A stretch of 64,000 bases of DNA from Kitasatospora sp. SUK 42 (GCF_015776785.2 NZ_LFMD02000002.1:1018774-1082773), one strand, 5' to 3'; counted from the stretch's first letter, positions 1-9,237 are shown. Translations and numbers: made by a program. Notes: a model not told the origin generated them from the sequence alone.

Positions 1-1610
1 TGACGGGCGTCAACGTGCCGGCCCTCGTGGTCTTCGTGCTGTTCTTCCTGCTGGTCACCGTGATGGGCTTCCTCGCCTCCCGCTGGCGCCGCGCGGGCGA
101 CGCGGCGCACCTGGACGAGTGGGGCCTGGGCGGCCGCAGCTTCGGGACCTGGGTGACCTGGTTCCTGCTCGGCGGCGACCTCTACACCGCGTACACCTTC
201 GTCGCCGTCCCGGCCGCGGTGTACGCGACCGGCGCGGCCGGCTTCTTCGCGGTGCCGTACACGATCGTCGCCTACCCGCTGGTCTTCCTCTTCCTGCCCC
301 GGCTCTGGTCGGTCTCCCGGGTGCACGGCTACGTCACCCCGGCCGACTTCGTGCGCGGCCGCTACGGCTCGCGGCCGCTGTCCCTGGTGGTCGCGCTGAC
401 CGGGATCCTGGCCACCATGCCGTACATCGCCCTGCAGCTCGTCGGCATCCAGGCGGTGCTGGACGTGCTCGGGGTCGGCGGCGGGGAGAACGCCAACTGG
501 TTCGTCAAGGACCTGCCGCTGTTCCTCGCCTTCGGCGTGCTGGCCGCCTACACCTACTCCTCGGGCCTGCGCGCCCCGGCGCTGATCGCCTTCGTCAAGG
601 ACGCCCTGGTCTACATCGTGATCATCGTCGCGGTGATCTACATCCCGATCCGGCTCGGCGGCTACGGGCACATCTTCGACACGGCCGCGCAGCACTTCAA
701 GCAGACCAGGGCCGGCTCGCTGACCCTGCCGGCCAACAAGGAGTGGACGTACGCGACGCTCGGGATCGGCTCGGCGATGGCGCTGTTCATGTACCCGCAC
801 TCGGTGACCGGCGTGCTGGCCTCCAAGTCCCGCAACACGGTGCGCCGCAACATGGCGATCATGCCCGCGTACTCGCTGATGCTCGGCCTGCTGGCGCTGC
901 TCGGCTTCATGGCGATCGCGGCGGGCGTGGGCAGCGGCGTCAAGGGCTACAACTCCCAGCTCTCGGTGCCGCAGCTGTTCGCGAACATGTTCCCGGACTG
1001 GTTCACCGGCGTGGCCTTCGCCGCGATCGGGATCGGCGCGCTGGTGCCGGCCGCCATCATGTCCATCGCGGCGGCCAACCTGTTCACCCGCAACGTCTAC
1101 AAGGAGTGGCTCAAGCCCGCCGCCACCCCCGCCGACGAGACCCGCGTCGCCAAGCTGGTCTCGCTGCTGGTGAAGGTCGGCGCGCTGGTCTTCGTGCTCG
1201 GCATGGACCGGCAGGCCGCGATCAACCTCCAGCTGCTGGGCGGCCTGTGGATCCTCCAGACCTTCGTGGCGATCGTCGGCGGCCTGTTCACCCGCTGGTT
1301 CCACCACTGGGCGCTGTTCGCCGGCTGGGCGGCCGGCATGGTCTACGGCACCTGGAAGGCGTACGGGATCGCCAGCCCCGCCACCAAGCACTTCGGCGGC
1401 AACGCCGCCGAGATCCCCGGCATCGGCGAGATCGGCTACATCGGCCTGACCGCCTTCGCGCTCAACCTGATCGTCTCGGTGGTGCTCACCCTGGTGCTGC
1501 GGGCCGCCAAGGCGCCCGTGGGGCAGGACGAGACCAGGCCGTCCGACTACAGCGCCGAAGCCGGCGACGAAGAGCGGGAGAACGCGCCGGAGCCCGTAGC
1601 GGCGCACTGA
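1..1610 (+). CDS. Sodium:solute symporter, monocarboxylate permease-like (5' edge)
   Basis: Integral membrane permease of the SSS family, about 13 hydrophobic segments, closest in character to MctP-type monocarboxylate transporters (inference from the [18 protein letters not shown] region and overall layout). The in-frame GTG at 15 could start it, but the reading frame is open to base 1. Bases 1-2 (TG) would complete an ATG or GTG one base before the window, and TGA at 1-3 could be the stop of an overlapping upstream gene. In many actinobacteria a small DUF485 protein precedes this symporter with such an overlap. The C-terminal 30 residues are hydrophilic and acidic. A strong hairpin follows at 1631. 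Substrate is not readable from sequence. Confidence 0.88.
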   Translation, partial: TGVNVPALVVFVLFFLLVTVMGFLASRWRRAGDAAHLDEWGLGGRSFGTWVTWFLLGGDLYTAYTFVAVPAAVYATGAAGFFAVPYTIVAYPLVFLFLPRLWSVSRVHGYVTPADFVRGRYGSRPLSLVVALTGILATMPYIALQLVGIQAVLDVLGVGGGENANWFVKDLPLFLAFGVLAAYTYSSGLRAPALIAFVKDALVYIVIIVAVIYIPIRLGGYGHIFDTAAQHFKQTRAGSLTLPANKEWTYATLGIGSAMALFMYPHSVTGVLASKSRNTVRRNMAIMPAYSLMLGLLALLGFMAIAAGVGSGVKGYNSQLSVPQLFANMFPDWFTGVAFAAIGIGALVPAAIMSIAAANLFTRNVYKEWLKPAATPADETRVAKLVSLLVKVGALVFVLGMDRQAAINLQLLGGLWILQTFVAIVGGLFTRWFHHWALFAGWAAGMVYGTWKAYGIASPATKHFGGNAAEIPGIGEIGYIGLTAFALNLIVSVVLTLVLRAAKAPVGQDETRPSDYSAEAGDEERENAPEPVAAH

Positions 1611-1630
1611 TTCACGCGGTACGCGCCCTG

Positions 1631-1677
1631 TGATCGCGCCGCCTTCTCCGTGAACACTGGAGGAGGCGGCGCGATCA
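1631..1677 (+). terminator. Hairpin terminator after symporter
   Basis: Perfect 14-bp inverted repeat (1631-1644 and 1664-1677, arm TGATCGCGCCGCCT) about 20 nt after the symporter stop. No clear T-run, as is common in streptomycetes. Confidence 0.7.
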
Positions 1678-1765
1678 TATGTATGAACAGGCGTGCACGC
1701 CGGGCACCACCAGACCGGACCGGCAACCGGCCGGAACCTGAACGAACCACGGGGAGCTCGCGGCC

Positions 1766-2554
1766 ATGGCAGAACTCGGCACCACCCTCAACGGCCAGCA
1801 CCAGTCCACGCAGGGCCCGCACCACCACCACGTCGCCTCCCACCGCGGGGCCACCCGGCTGCCGTCCGTGCTCATCGCCACCCGGCACGGCGAGTCCACC
1901 GCCAACGTCGAGTTCCACCAGGCCGAGGCCGCCGGCGCGCTCAGCGTCCCGATCAGCTGCCGCGACGCCGACATCCCGCTGTCGCTGCACGGCCAGCAGC
2001 AGGCCCAGGCGCTCGGCCGCTGGTGGGCCGCCCTGCCCAGCGCCGACCGCCCCCGCAGCGTCTGGTGCTCGCCGTACGTGCGCACCGCCGAGACCGCCCG
2101 GATCGCGCTCGCCCAGGCCGCCGGGCTCGGCTCCGTCCCGGTCACCCTGGCCGTGCGCTACGACGAGCGGCTGCGCGACCGCGAGCTCGGCATCCTGGAG
2201 ATGCTGCCCAAGGCCGCCATCGAGGCCAAGCACCCGGAGGAGGCGGCCCGGCGGCGCAAGATGGGCGAGCTGTACTACCGCCCGCCCGGCGGCGAGTCCT
2301 GGGCCGACGTCGCACTGCGGGTGCGCAGCGTGCTGCGGGACGTCTGCGAGGAGGAGGCCGGACGGCCCGTCCTGCTGGTCGCGCACGACTGCACGGTGCT
2401 GATGCTGCGCTACGCGCTGGACCGGCTCACCGAGGAGCAGCTCACCGCGCTCGGGCCGGTGCACAACTGCTCCACCAGCCTGTGGCGGGCCCAGGACGGG
2501 CGGCTGCGCCCGGACCGCTGGAACGGCGTCGAGCACCTGGCCGCCGGGAACTGA
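1766..2554 (+). CDS. Histidine phosphatase family protein
   Basis: 262-residue cytoplasmic phosphatase of the phosphoglycerate-mutase-like superfamily. The phosphohistidine motif ATRHGES lies at about residues 39-45, and a second catalytic His is in LLVAHDCTV near residue 212. The first 30 residues are a hydrophilic, His-rich extension (four consecutive His near residue 19) without family homology. ATG 1766 is preceded by GGGGAGC. Single gene between two hairpin- or repeat-bounded neighbours. Substrate unknown; family members act on sugar phosphates, cobalamin intermediates or phosphoproteins, and nothing nearby narrows this. Confidence 0.85.
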   Translation: MAELGTTLNGQHQSTQGPHHHHVASHRGATRLPSVLIATRHGESTANVEFHQAEAAGALSVPISCRDADIPLSLHGQQQAQALGRWWAALPSADRPRSVWCSPYVRTAETARIALAQAAGLGSVPVTLAVRYDERLRDRELGILEMLPKAAIEAKHPEEAARRRKMGELYYRPPGGESWADVALRVRSVLRDVCEEEAGRPVLLVAHDCTVLMLRYALDRLTEEQLTALGPVHNCSTSLWRAQDGRLRPDRWNGVEHLAAGN

Positions 2555-2644
2555 CCCCCGCGCTCGGGCCTGCTCGCTCGCGGCTCGGCCCTGCTCCCGC
2601 CCGATCAGCGGCGCTCCGGCCTTCTCAGCCGCGCTCCGGCCCGA

Positions 2645-2694
2645 TCAGCCCTGCTCAGCCCTGCTCAGCCCTGCTCAGCCCTGCTCAGCCCTGC
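2645..2694. repeat. Five tandem 10-bp repeats
   Basis: Five exact copies of TCAGCCCTGC at 2645-2694, running into the last codons of the AraC-family gene (stop at 2685-2687). Related degenerate CTGCTC units extend back to about 2570. Each unit carries TCA, so on the minus strand every repeat brings a TGA in the same register as the gene's stop only once per three units. Confidence 0.9.
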
Positions 2695-3641
2695 TCCGGT
2701 CCGGCGAAGCAGCGCCGGTAGGCCAGCGGCGTGGTGCCCAGCCGGCGGCCGAAGTGGTGTCGCAGCGCGGCCGCGTTGCCGAAGCCGCAGCGGGCGGCGA
2801 TCACGTCCACCGGCTCGGCGGTGGACTCCAGCAGCCGCTGGGCGAGCAGCACCCGCTGCCCGACCAGCCAGCGGTGCGGAGTGGTGCCGGTCTCCTGCTG
2901 GAAGCGCCGGGCGAAGGTGCGCGGCGACATGTGCACCCGGGCGGCCAGCTGCTCGACGGTCGCCTCCTCGTCCAGGTGGTGGCGCAGCCAGTCGAGCAGC
3001 GGGGCCAGCGAGGCGCCGTCGTCCTGCGGCAGCGGGCGGTTCACGAACTGGGCCTGCCCGCCCTCCCGGTGCGGCGCCACCACCATCCGGCGGGCGATCC
3101 CCCGGGCCACCTCGGCGCCCTGCACCTTGCGCACCAGGTGCAGGCAGGCGTCGATGCCGGCCGCCGTACCGGCCGAGGTGATCACCGGGTCGTCGTCCAC
3201 GTACAGCACGTCCGGCTCGACCGTGGTGAGCGGGTGGCGCTCGGCCAGCGCCGCGGTGTGCCGCCAGTGGGTGGTGGAGCGGCGGCCGTCCAGCAGTCCG
3301 GCGGCGCCCAGCACGAAGGCGCCGCTGCAGATGGACAGCACCCGGCCGCCCCGCTCCACCACCGAGCGCAGCGCCTCCAGCAGCGGCTCCGGGTACCCGC
3401 CGCGCAGCGAGGAGGCGGTGACCACCGCGAGGTCCGCCCCGGCCAGCCGCTCGGGCCCGTGCGGGACGTCCACCGCGAAACCCGAGTGGGTGGCGTGCGG
3501 CCCCGGGCGGGCGCCGACGATCGCGAAGTCGTACCCCGGCAGGCCGTCGCCGGTGCGGTCCAGGCCGAAGACCTCGCAGGCCACCCCCAGTTCGAAGGGG
3601 TGGACCTCCTCCAGCACCACCGCGACCACGTTCTTGAGCAT
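2685..3641 (-). CDS. GlxA/AdpA-family transcriptional regulator (DJ-1/PfpI + AraC HTH)
   Basis: 318-residue DNA-binding regulator. Residues about 1-170 form a class I amidotransferase-like DJ-1/PfpI domain (VAVVLEEVHPFELGVACEVFG, then SICSGAFVLGAAGLLDGRR with the Cys of the nucleophile elbow). Residues about 215-318 form a two-motif AraC helix-turn-helix (RVHMSPRTFARRF ... CGFGNAAALRHHFGRRLGTTPLAYRR). ATG 3641 is chosen because the DJ-1 domain begins there; the open frame runs to 3878 without homology. AdpA, the A-factor-dependent regulator of streptomycetes, has the same domain order, but this one is shorter than AdpA (about 400). Divergent from the next ORF; an inverted pair of AdpA-like half-sites lies at 3688-3722. 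Target genes unknown. Confidence 0.88.
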   Translation of the reverse strand: MLKNVVAVVLEEVHPFELGVACEVFGLDRTGDGLPGYDFAIVGARPGPHATHSGFAVDVPHGPERLAGADLAVVTASSLRGGYPEPLLEALRSVVERGGRVLSICSGAFVLGAAGLLDGRRSTTHWRHTAALAERHPLTTVEPDVLYVDDDPVITSAGTAAGIDACLHLVRKVQGAEVARGIARRMVVAPHREGGQAQFVNRPLPQDDGASLAPLLDWLRHHLDEEATVEQLAARVHMSPRTFARRFQQETGTTPHRWLVGQRVLLAQRLLESTAEPVDVIAARCGFGNAAALRHHFGRRLGTTPLAYRRCFAGPEQG

Positions 3642-3687
3642 GCGGCCCAGGATGCCCCGGCGGGCGGGGTCCGGGGAAGGGCCGGGG

Positions 3688-3722
3688 TGGCAGGATTTCG
3701 AGGCAATGCGGCGTTCCTGCCA
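3688..3722. promoter_or_regulatory. Inverted pair of AdpA-like half-sites
   Basis: TGGCAGGATT at 3688-3697 and, on the other strand, TGGCAGGAAC at 3722-3713, 15 bp apart. Each matches 9 of 10 positions of the published AdpA consensus TGGCSNGWWY (mismatch at S). It sits 47 bp upstream of the AdpA-family gene's start, consistent with autoregulation; this is inference. Confidence 0.45.
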
Positions 3723-3759
3723 CTCGTGGGCGCCCGCACCGCCCGCCACAGTGGTGCCC

Positions 3760-4242
3760 ATGGACACCGGCACCCTCGCAAGCGCCCTCGCCCTGGCCGG
3801 CGCCGTCGGCGGCTTCGGCCTGCTCGGCGGCATGATCGGCCGCGAACTCTCCCGCGGCCCCGCCGCCGGGCGCGACAACTACCACCACCCGGGCGGCTAC
3901 CCGGCCGACCCCGACCGCTCCGACCGGCTGTACGGCACCCTGCCCGCCGCCTCGCTGCGTCCCTCCGCCGACCCGGCCACCCTCCCGGTCCGCGCCACCC
4001 CCGAGATCCGCACCGCACACGGCTCCGGCACACTGGCCCGATGGACTACCTCATCCGCCAGGCCCTCCCCCGGGACCTCGAAGACGCCGGCCGGATCACC
4101 GTCGAGGCCTTCGTCGGCGACGGCTTCACCAACCCCACGAGCGGCTACGTCGACCTGCTCCGCGACGCCGAGCGCCGCTCCCGGGAGGCCGAGCTCCTGG
4201 TCGCCGTCGAAGCGGCCGACGAACGGGTCCTCGGCTGCGTGA
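3760..4242 (+). CDS. Candidate small membrane protein, overlapping the GNAT gene
   Basis: Open frame of 160 codons. The part upstream of 4041 has typical GC-rich third positions and reads as a plausible protein: a hydrophobic Gly/Ala/Leu segment at residues 6-27, then a basic, Pro/Tyr-rich hydrophilic stretch. Downstream of 4041 it overlaps the well-supported acetyltransferase in another frame for about 200 nt and loses protein character. There is no clear Shine-Dalgarno and I know no family. It may be a short real gene with a frameshift near 4040, a long overlap, or spurious coding bias in the shadow of the divergent regulator. The 3642-4040 gap holds nothing else but the regulatory sites. 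Confidence 0.35.
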   Translation: MDTGTLASALALAGAVGGFGLLGGMIGRELSRGPAAGRDNYHHPGGYPADPDRSDRLYGTLPAASLRPSADPATLPVRATPEIRTAHGSGTLARWTTSSARPSPGTSKTPAGSPSRPSSATASPTPRAATSTCSATPSAAPGRPSSWSPSKRPTNGSSAA

Positions 4243-4535
4243 CCTTCGCCCGCGGCGGCACCGAGTGGGCCGACATCGCCACCGCGGGTGAGGGCGAGAT
4301 CCGGATGCTCGCCACCGCCGCCGCCTCCCGCGGCCGGGGCGTCGGCGAGGCGCTGGTGCGCGCCTCGATCGCCCGCAGCCGCGAACTGGGCCTGGCCGGC
4401 ATGGCGTTCTCCACCCGCCCGGAGATGACCGCAGCCCACCGGGTGTACGAGCGGGTCGGCTTCCAGCGCACCCCCGAGCGCGACTGGGCGCCGTACCCGG
4501 GGATGGACCTGATGGTCTACACCATGGCGTTCTGA
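4041..4535 (+). CDS. GNAT family N-acetyltransferase
   Basis: 164-residue acetyltransferase fold. The N-terminal strand-helix MDYLIRQALPRDLEDAGRITVEAF is typical. The acetyl-CoA loop is ATAAASRGRGVGEALVRA (R-x-x-G-x-G/A pattern) at about residues 93-110, followed by MAFSTRPEMTAAHRVYERVGF, the usual C-terminal motif. Acceptor substrate cannot be inferred. ATG 4041 begins the fold exactly. Followed after 75 nt by a separately promoted gene. Confidence 0.85.
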   Translation: MDYLIRQALPRDLEDAGRITVEAFVGDGFTNPTSGYVDLLRDAERRSREAELLVAVEAADERVLGCVTFARGGTEWADIATAGEGEIRMLATAAASRGRGVGEALVRASIARSRELGLAGMAFSTRPEMTAAHRVYERVGFQRTPERDWAPYPGMDLMVYTMAF

Positions 4536-4573
4536 GGGGCCGTCGGCTCCCGCACGCCCCCCTCTGACGTGGA

Positions 4574-4603
4574 ATGACCATCCGATCGGCTCGCTGCTAG
4601 GAT
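4574..4603 (+). promoter_or_regulatory. Promoter for leaderless DUF2510 gene
   Basis: -35-like ATGACC (4574-4579), 18-bp spacer, -10 TAGGAT (4598-4603). The ATG at 4611 is 7 nt after the -10, so the transcript would be leaderless. Confidence 0.55.
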
Positions 4604-4610
4604 CCGCCGC

Positions 4611-5678
4611 ATGACGACGGGGAGTGCGCCTAGCGGCTGGTACGAGGACCCTTCCGGGCAGCCCAACACACTGCGCTGGTGGGACGGTTCGACCTGGACC
4701 GACAAGACCCAGGCCAATCCGGGCGGAGGCGGCGCGCCCGCGCAGCCGTTCCCGGGCCCGCCCGCGCAGAACGCCTCCGCGCCGACCAGCGCCGCCCCGC
4801 CGGTCCCGGGCCCGCAGCCCGCCGCACCGACGCAGCCCTCGGTGCCGACGCCGGCCGCGGCGCCGGGCCAAACCGCCGCACCGACGCCGCAGTCCGCCTT
4901 CCCCGTCCCCACCAAGCCGGTTCCCACCTCGGTGGTGTTCGAGACCGTCGAGCCGAACCGCACCAGGCGCCGGGTGCTCCTGGCCGTCGGCGCCGTGGTG
5001 CTGTCGGTCGTCATGGCGGGAGGCGGCTACGTGGTCGGCCACAGGACCGGCAACTCCGGCACGGCGAAGGCCGATCCGACCGCGAACCCGACGTCCGCCG
5101 CCGACCCCAAGAGCCCGAACGGCTTCATGGGCACCGCCCTGACCGGCGGTCAGCAGATTCAGGGCTGGCGTCAGATCACCGGCCAGGACTCGAAGATGAA
5201 CTTCATGCTGCCGCAGGAATGGCAGTCCCAGGTCGACCCCAAGGCCCCGAACGAGGTCCGCTACGCGGTCAACCCGTACGCCTGCGTGGGCCACGGCAGC
5301 GGAGCCTGCACCCGCGGCCTGATCATCCAGAACCTCCGGGTGTTCAACGGCGGCTGGTCCGACCCGAAGTCCCTGGTGCTCGGCATGGGCCAGCTGCTCT
5401 ACAACACCCGCTACGGCTCCGACGCGCCGACCCCGCCGGAGCCGGTGAAGCAGTCGGCCGTCAAGATCCAGGGCATGGACGGCTACCTCGCGCTGTGGCA
5501 CGTCCCGATGTCCAGCGGCTCCTCCGCGCCGGACAGCTACTGCGGCGTCCTCCAGGTCACCCCGGCGGCCGGTGCCACCACCGTCCCGGTGCTCCAGATC
5601 TGCCTCGACCAGGCGGCCGAGGCCCCCGCGCTGACGCTGATGGACCAGATCGCGAACTCCGTCAAGATCACGCCCTGA
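4611..5678 (+). CDS. DUF2510 domain membrane-anchored protein
   Basis: 355 residues. Residues 8-35 are a DUF2510 motif (GWYEDPSGQPNTLRWWDGSTWTDKT), a short Trp-rich domain common in actinobacterial envelope proteins. A Pro/Ala/Thr-rich linker follows (about 38-110), then one transmembrane helix at about 124-146 (VLLAVGAVVLSVVMAGGGYVVG), then an exported domain of about 205 residues with three Cys (one in YACVGHGSGACTRG) and no family I recognise. Predicted topology: DUF2510 inside, C-terminal domain outside. Function unknown. Leaderless promoter upstream, hairpin downstream, so monocistronic. Confidence 0.85.
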   Translation: MTTGSAPSGWYEDPSGQPNTLRWWDGSTWTDKTQANPGGGGAPAQPFPGPPAQNASAPTSAAPPVPGPQPAAPTQPSVPTPAAAPGQTAAPTPQSAFPVPTKPVPTSVVFETVEPNRTRRRVLLAVGAVVLSVVMAGGGYVVGHRTGNSGTAKADPTANPTSAADPKSPNGFMGTALTGGQQIQGWRQITGQDSKMNFMLPQEWQSQVDPKAPNEVRYAVNPYACVGHGSGACTRGLIIQNLRVFNGGWSDPKSLVLGMGQLLYNTRYGSDAPTPPEPVKQSAVKIQGMDGYLALWHVPMSSGSSAPDSYCGVLQVTPAAGATTVPVLQICLDQAAEAPALTLMDQIANSVKITP

Positions 5679-5688
5679 CGCCCCGCCA

Positions 5689-5722
5689 TCCGCAGGCCCC
5701 GCCCCCGCGCGGGGCCTGCGGA
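5689..5722 (+). terminator. Hairpin terminator
   Basis: Perfect 13-bp arms, 5689-5701 (TCCGCAGGCCCCG) and 5710-5722, 8-nt loop, 10 nt after the DUF2510 stop. Confidence 0.75.
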
Positions 5723-5926
5723 CCACCGGCACTCCACCCCCAGGGAGTGAACGCCCGAGCACTGCCCGTATGCTGACGGCTCGAACGACTATCAGCCAAG
5801 CCCACGAGGGGCGCCGACACACCGCGCCTCCGTCGGGCCGACGGCCAGGCGTCCGGCGCGACGGGCGGTGACGGGGCAGGGGACCAGCACTCCGCGACGA
5901 CGGAGCGGCTGTACGGGGGTTGATCG

Positions 5927-7909
5927 GTGGACTCCACCAGGGAGCACACGGCGGAACGGGGCAGCCGGGGGCGTGGGCGGCACGGGCGCGTCCTGCCCCG
6001 GGCCCGGCACGAACGGCGGATCGTCCGCAGGGAGCTGCGCAACGCGGCGGCCCAACGCGCCTACGTCGCCTGCGCCGAGACCGCCGGCCCGCTGACCCCC
6101 GGCGAGGACGGCGCCGCCGTCCGCTACCGCTCCGTCTCCTCACGCGGCGTCACGTTCACCATGACCGTGCTGGTCGCGGTCAACGCGCTGGCAGGCCTCG
6201 CCTTCGTCGGCTGGCTGCTGCTCCCCGAGCACATCCCCGGACCGGGCGTCGGCTGGTCCTCCGACTGGCGGGTGAACGTGGCCCGGCTCTGCTTCTGCGC
6301 CGTCGTGACGGTGGAGGTGCTCCGGCTGGTCCAGAACCTCGCCGTCTGGGTCTTCGCGTTCCGCGCCAAGGACCCGGTGCCGGTCACCCCGCCGCCCGGG
6401 CTGCGGGTCGCGGTGCTCACCACGATCGTGCCCTCGAAGGAGCCGATCGAGATCGTCGAGCGCACCCTCGCGGCCATGCTGCGGATCGAGTACGACGGCC
6501 TGATCGACGTCTGGATCCTCGACGAGGGCGACGACGACCGGGTCAGGAAAATGGCCGCCCGGCTCGGCGTCAACCACTTCAGCCGCAAGGGGCGCCCGGA
6601 GTACAACCAGCCCGAGGGCGAGTTCCGGGCCAAAACCAAGTCCGGCAACCACAACGCCTGGCGCGCCGAACACGAGCACGGCTACGACGTGGTGGCCCAG
6701 ATGGACCCGGACCACGTCCCACTGCCCTGCTTCCTGGAGCGCACCCTCGGCTACTTCCGCGACCCCGACGTCGCCTTCGTGGTCGCCCCCCAGGTGTACG
6801 GCAACATGTACGACAACTGGGTCGCCCACGGCGCCTCCGTGCAGCAGTACCTCTTCTCCGGCCTGGTCGAGCGCGGCGGCAACGGCATGGACGCGCCGCT
6901 GCTGATCGGCACCAACCACCTCTACCGGCCCACCGCCTGGCAGCAGATCGGCGGCTACCAGGACTCGATCATCGAGGACCACCTCACCAGCATGCGGATC
7001 CAGGCCTCCGTCAACCCGGCGACCGGCCACCGCTGGAAGGGCGTCTACACCCCCGACGTGCTCGCCGTCGGCGAGGGCCCGACCTCCTGGACCGACTACT
7101 TCAACCAGCAGAAGCGCTGGGCGTACGGCATCTGGGAGATCCTGCTCAAGGGCCGGCTGCGCACCGGCATCAAGCTGCGGCTGCGCCAGCGGGTGCTCTA
7201 CGGCCTGGTCCAGTTCTACTACCCGAGCGTGGCGCTCAGCACCGTCCTCGGCAGCCTCGCCACCTCCGTCTACCTGGCCCTCGGCATCACCTCCATCCAC
7301 CTCAACAGCACCCACTGGATGGCGCTGTGGGGCGCCGGCATGGGCAGCTGGTTCGTGCTGTGGCTGTGGCTGCGCCGGTTCAACCTGGCCGCACACGAGC
7401 GGCGCGAGATCGGCATGGCCGGCATGGGGCTCGCCCTGTTCGCCGGCCCGGTCTACGTCGCCGCCGCGGTCGCCGCGCTGCTGCGCCGCCCGCTCGCCTA
7501 CGCCGTCACCGCCAAGGGCGACCTGCGCAGCGCCGAGTCGCTGTCGACGTTCCGGCTGCACCTGCTGTGGGCGGCGGCCGCGGCGGGGCTGCTCGGCGCG
7601 AGCTTCACGCTGCACCACGACATCTGGATCCTGCGGTTCTGGGCCGGGCTCAGCCTGTTCACCGGTCTCGCGCCGCTGGTGATCTCCCTCGTGGGCTCGC
7701 GCCGCGAGGCCCGGGCCCAGCGGGCCGCCGCGGCCAAGGCCGTCGAGGCCCCCGCCACCGGCCTGCTGCCCGCCCAGCGGACGGCCGTCCCGCACGCCGC
7801 CGCCCCGCACGCCGCCGTCCTCACTGGACAGGCGCCCGCCGAGGACGAGTTCGAGGAGCTGCTGGAGCCGACCCCGGCCGACCGGCGGATCGAGCAGGGG
7901 AGCCGCTGA
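5927..7909 (+). CDS. Processive family 2 glycosyltransferase (cellulose synthase-like)
   Basis: 660-residue membrane glycosyltransferase. Two transmembrane helices (about 75-100 and 118-145) precede a cytoplasmic GT2 domain with the processive-synthase motifs: ILDEGDDDR (about 196-204), DPDHVP (about 260), TNHLYRP acceptor region, IEDH (about 349-352) and QQKRW (about 394-398, the Q-x-x-RW motif). Several C-terminal helices could form the polymer channel. No PilZ domain is visible. GTG 5927 follows a purine-rich stretch; an acidic tail follows the last helix. The stop overlaps the next gene by one base (TGATG), so it is co-translated with the GH26 gene. Product is probably a beta-linked polysaccharide exported through the protein; sugar unknown. 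Confidence 0.88.
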   Translation: MDSTREHTAERGSRGRGRHGRVLPRARHERRIVRRELRNAAAQRAYVACAETAGPLTPGEDGAAVRYRSVSSRGVTFTMTVLVAVNALAGLAFVGWLLLPEHIPGPGVGWSSDWRVNVARLCFCAVVTVEVLRLVQNLAVWVFAFRAKDPVPVTPPPGLRVAVLTTIVPSKEPIEIVERTLAAMLRIEYDGLIDVWILDEGDDDRVRKMAARLGVNHFSRKGRPEYNQPEGEFRAKTKSGNHNAWRAEHEHGYDVVAQMDPDHVPLPCFLERTLGYFRDPDVAFVVAPQVYGNMYDNWVAHGASVQQYLFSGLVERGGNGMDAPLLIGTNHLYRPTAWQQIGGYQDSIIEDHLTSMRIQASVNPATGHRWKGVYTPDVLAVGEGPTSWTDYFNQQKRWAYGIWEILLKGRLRTGIKLRLRQRVLYGLVQFYYPSVALSTVLGSLATSVYLALGITSIHLNSTHWMALWGAGMGSWFVLWLWLRRFNLAAHERREIGMAGMGLALFAGPVYVAAAVAALLRRPLAYAVTAKGDLRSAESLSTFRLHLLWAAAAAGLLGASFTLHHDIWILRFWAGLSLFTGLAPLVISLVGSRREARAQRAAAAKAVEAPATGLLPAQRTAVPHAAAPHAAVLTGQAPAEDEFEELLEPTPADRRIEQGSR

Positions 7910-9237
7910 TGCTGCGGATCACCATCCCCAGGATCGCCGCCCTGGTCGCGCTGGCCCTGATGGTCGGGTACACCTTCGTGCTGGCCCCCCGGCTCTCCCG
8001 CGGCCACCAGGACGCGAACCCGTACGCCTTCGCCGGCGCGGCCCCCACGGCCATGCCGAGCTGGCTGACCAGCGCCCTGGCCGCGCCGCCGACCACAGCC
8101 GCCCCGGACGCGACCACGGCCCCGTCGGCGGCCCCGACACCCGCCGCGCCGCCCCAGCCTCCCCAGTTCCCGCCGGCCGGCGGCATGTTCACCGGCATCA
8201 TGACCAAGTCCGGCCCCTACGACCTCGGCCCGCTCGACGAGTTCACCGCCGCCGTCAAGCACCAGCCGAACGTGCTGGAGTTCTCGGTCGGCTGGTGGGA
8301 CCGCACGTTCGACCGCCGGGTCTTCGACACGGCCGCCGAACGCGGCATCATGCCCATGGTCGCCTGGGAGCCCTGGGACTACCGCAAGGAGGCGAAGGAG
8401 GACAAGCTCCGCGGCGAGCAGCCGGAGTACGCCCTCTCCCACATCATCGACGGCGGGTTCGACGACTACATCAGGACCTGGGCCGAGGGCGTCAAGGGCC
8501 TCGGCTACCCCGTCGCGCTGCGCTTCGCCCACGAGATGAACGGCTACTGGTACCCCTGGGCCGAGCAGGCGAACGGCAACAGGAAGGGCCAGTACGTCCA
8601 GGCCTGGCGGCACGTCCACGACATCTTCAAGCAGGTCGGCGCCACCCGGGTCACCTGGGTGTGGAGCCCCAACGTCGACTACGAGAACGCCACCAGCCTG
8701 TCCTCCCTCTACCCCGGCGACGACTACGTCGACTGGATCGGCCTTTCCGGCTACTACGGCACCACCGGCGTCGAGAAGTACAAGCCCTTCGACCAGATCT
8801 TCCAGCCGACCATCGACCAGGTGCGGGCGTTCACCCACAAGCCCGTGGTGATCACCGAGACCGGGGCCACCGACACCTCGGGGCTGAAGGCGCAGTGGAT
8901 CACCGAGATGTTCTCGCAGCTCCCGCAGCACCCCGACATCATCGGCGTGATCTGGTACGAGGCGCGCAAGGAGGTCGACTGGCGGATCGCCGGGTCCCCC
9001 GCCGCCGCCGAGGCGTACGCCGCAGGGGTCTCCGCGCCCCGCTACAACACGCCCTGGACCGTCCGCTCCGAGCCGGCCCTGACCGTCGCGCCGCCACCCC
9101 CCGCGCCCGCCCCGACGCCGGACCCGACGCCCGACCCCGCGGCCTCCCCGAGCCCGTCGGCCACCGCCAAACCGCCCGCCAGGAAGCCGACCCCCACCGC
9201 GACCCGGCCCCGGTCGAGCTCCGCACCCGCCGGGTGA
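7909..9237 (+). CDS. Exported glycoside hydrolase family 26-like protein
   Basis: 442 residues. An N-terminal signal anchor (about 8-25) is followed by a Pro/Ala/Thr-rich linker to about 85, a (beta/alpha)8-type catalytic domain (about 90-370) and a proline-rich tail (about 385-442). The catalytic acid/base candidate is Glu in FAHEMNGYWYPW (about residue 209), and the nucleophile candidate is Glu in VITETGATD (about 317). This spacing is that of GH26 (beta-mannanases, lichenases). Its start overlaps the glycosyltransferase stop, arguing for trimming or release of the polymer that enzyme makes. The exact bond cleaved is not readable. Confidence 0.85.
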   Translation: MLRITIPRIAALVALALMVGYTFVLAPRLSRGHQDANPYAFAGAAPTAMPSWLTSALAAPPTTAAPDATTAPSAAPTPAAPPQPPQFPPAGGMFTGIMTKSGPYDLGPLDEFTAAVKHQPNVLEFSVGWWDRTFDRRVFDTAAERGIMPMVAWEPWDYRKEAKEDKLRGEQPEYALSHIIDGGFDDYIRTWAEGVKGLGYPVALRFAHEMNGYWYPWAEQANGNRKGQYVQAWRHVHDIFKQVGATRVTWVWSPNVDYENATSLSSLYPGDDYVDWIGLSGYYGTTGVEKYKPFDQIFQPTIDQVRAFTHKPVVITETGATDTSGLKAQWITEMFSQLPQHPDIIGVIWYEARKEVDWRIAGSPAAAEAYAAGVSAPRYNTPWTVRSEPALTVAPPPPAPAPTPDPTPDPAASPSPSATAKPPARKPTPTATRPRSSSAPAG

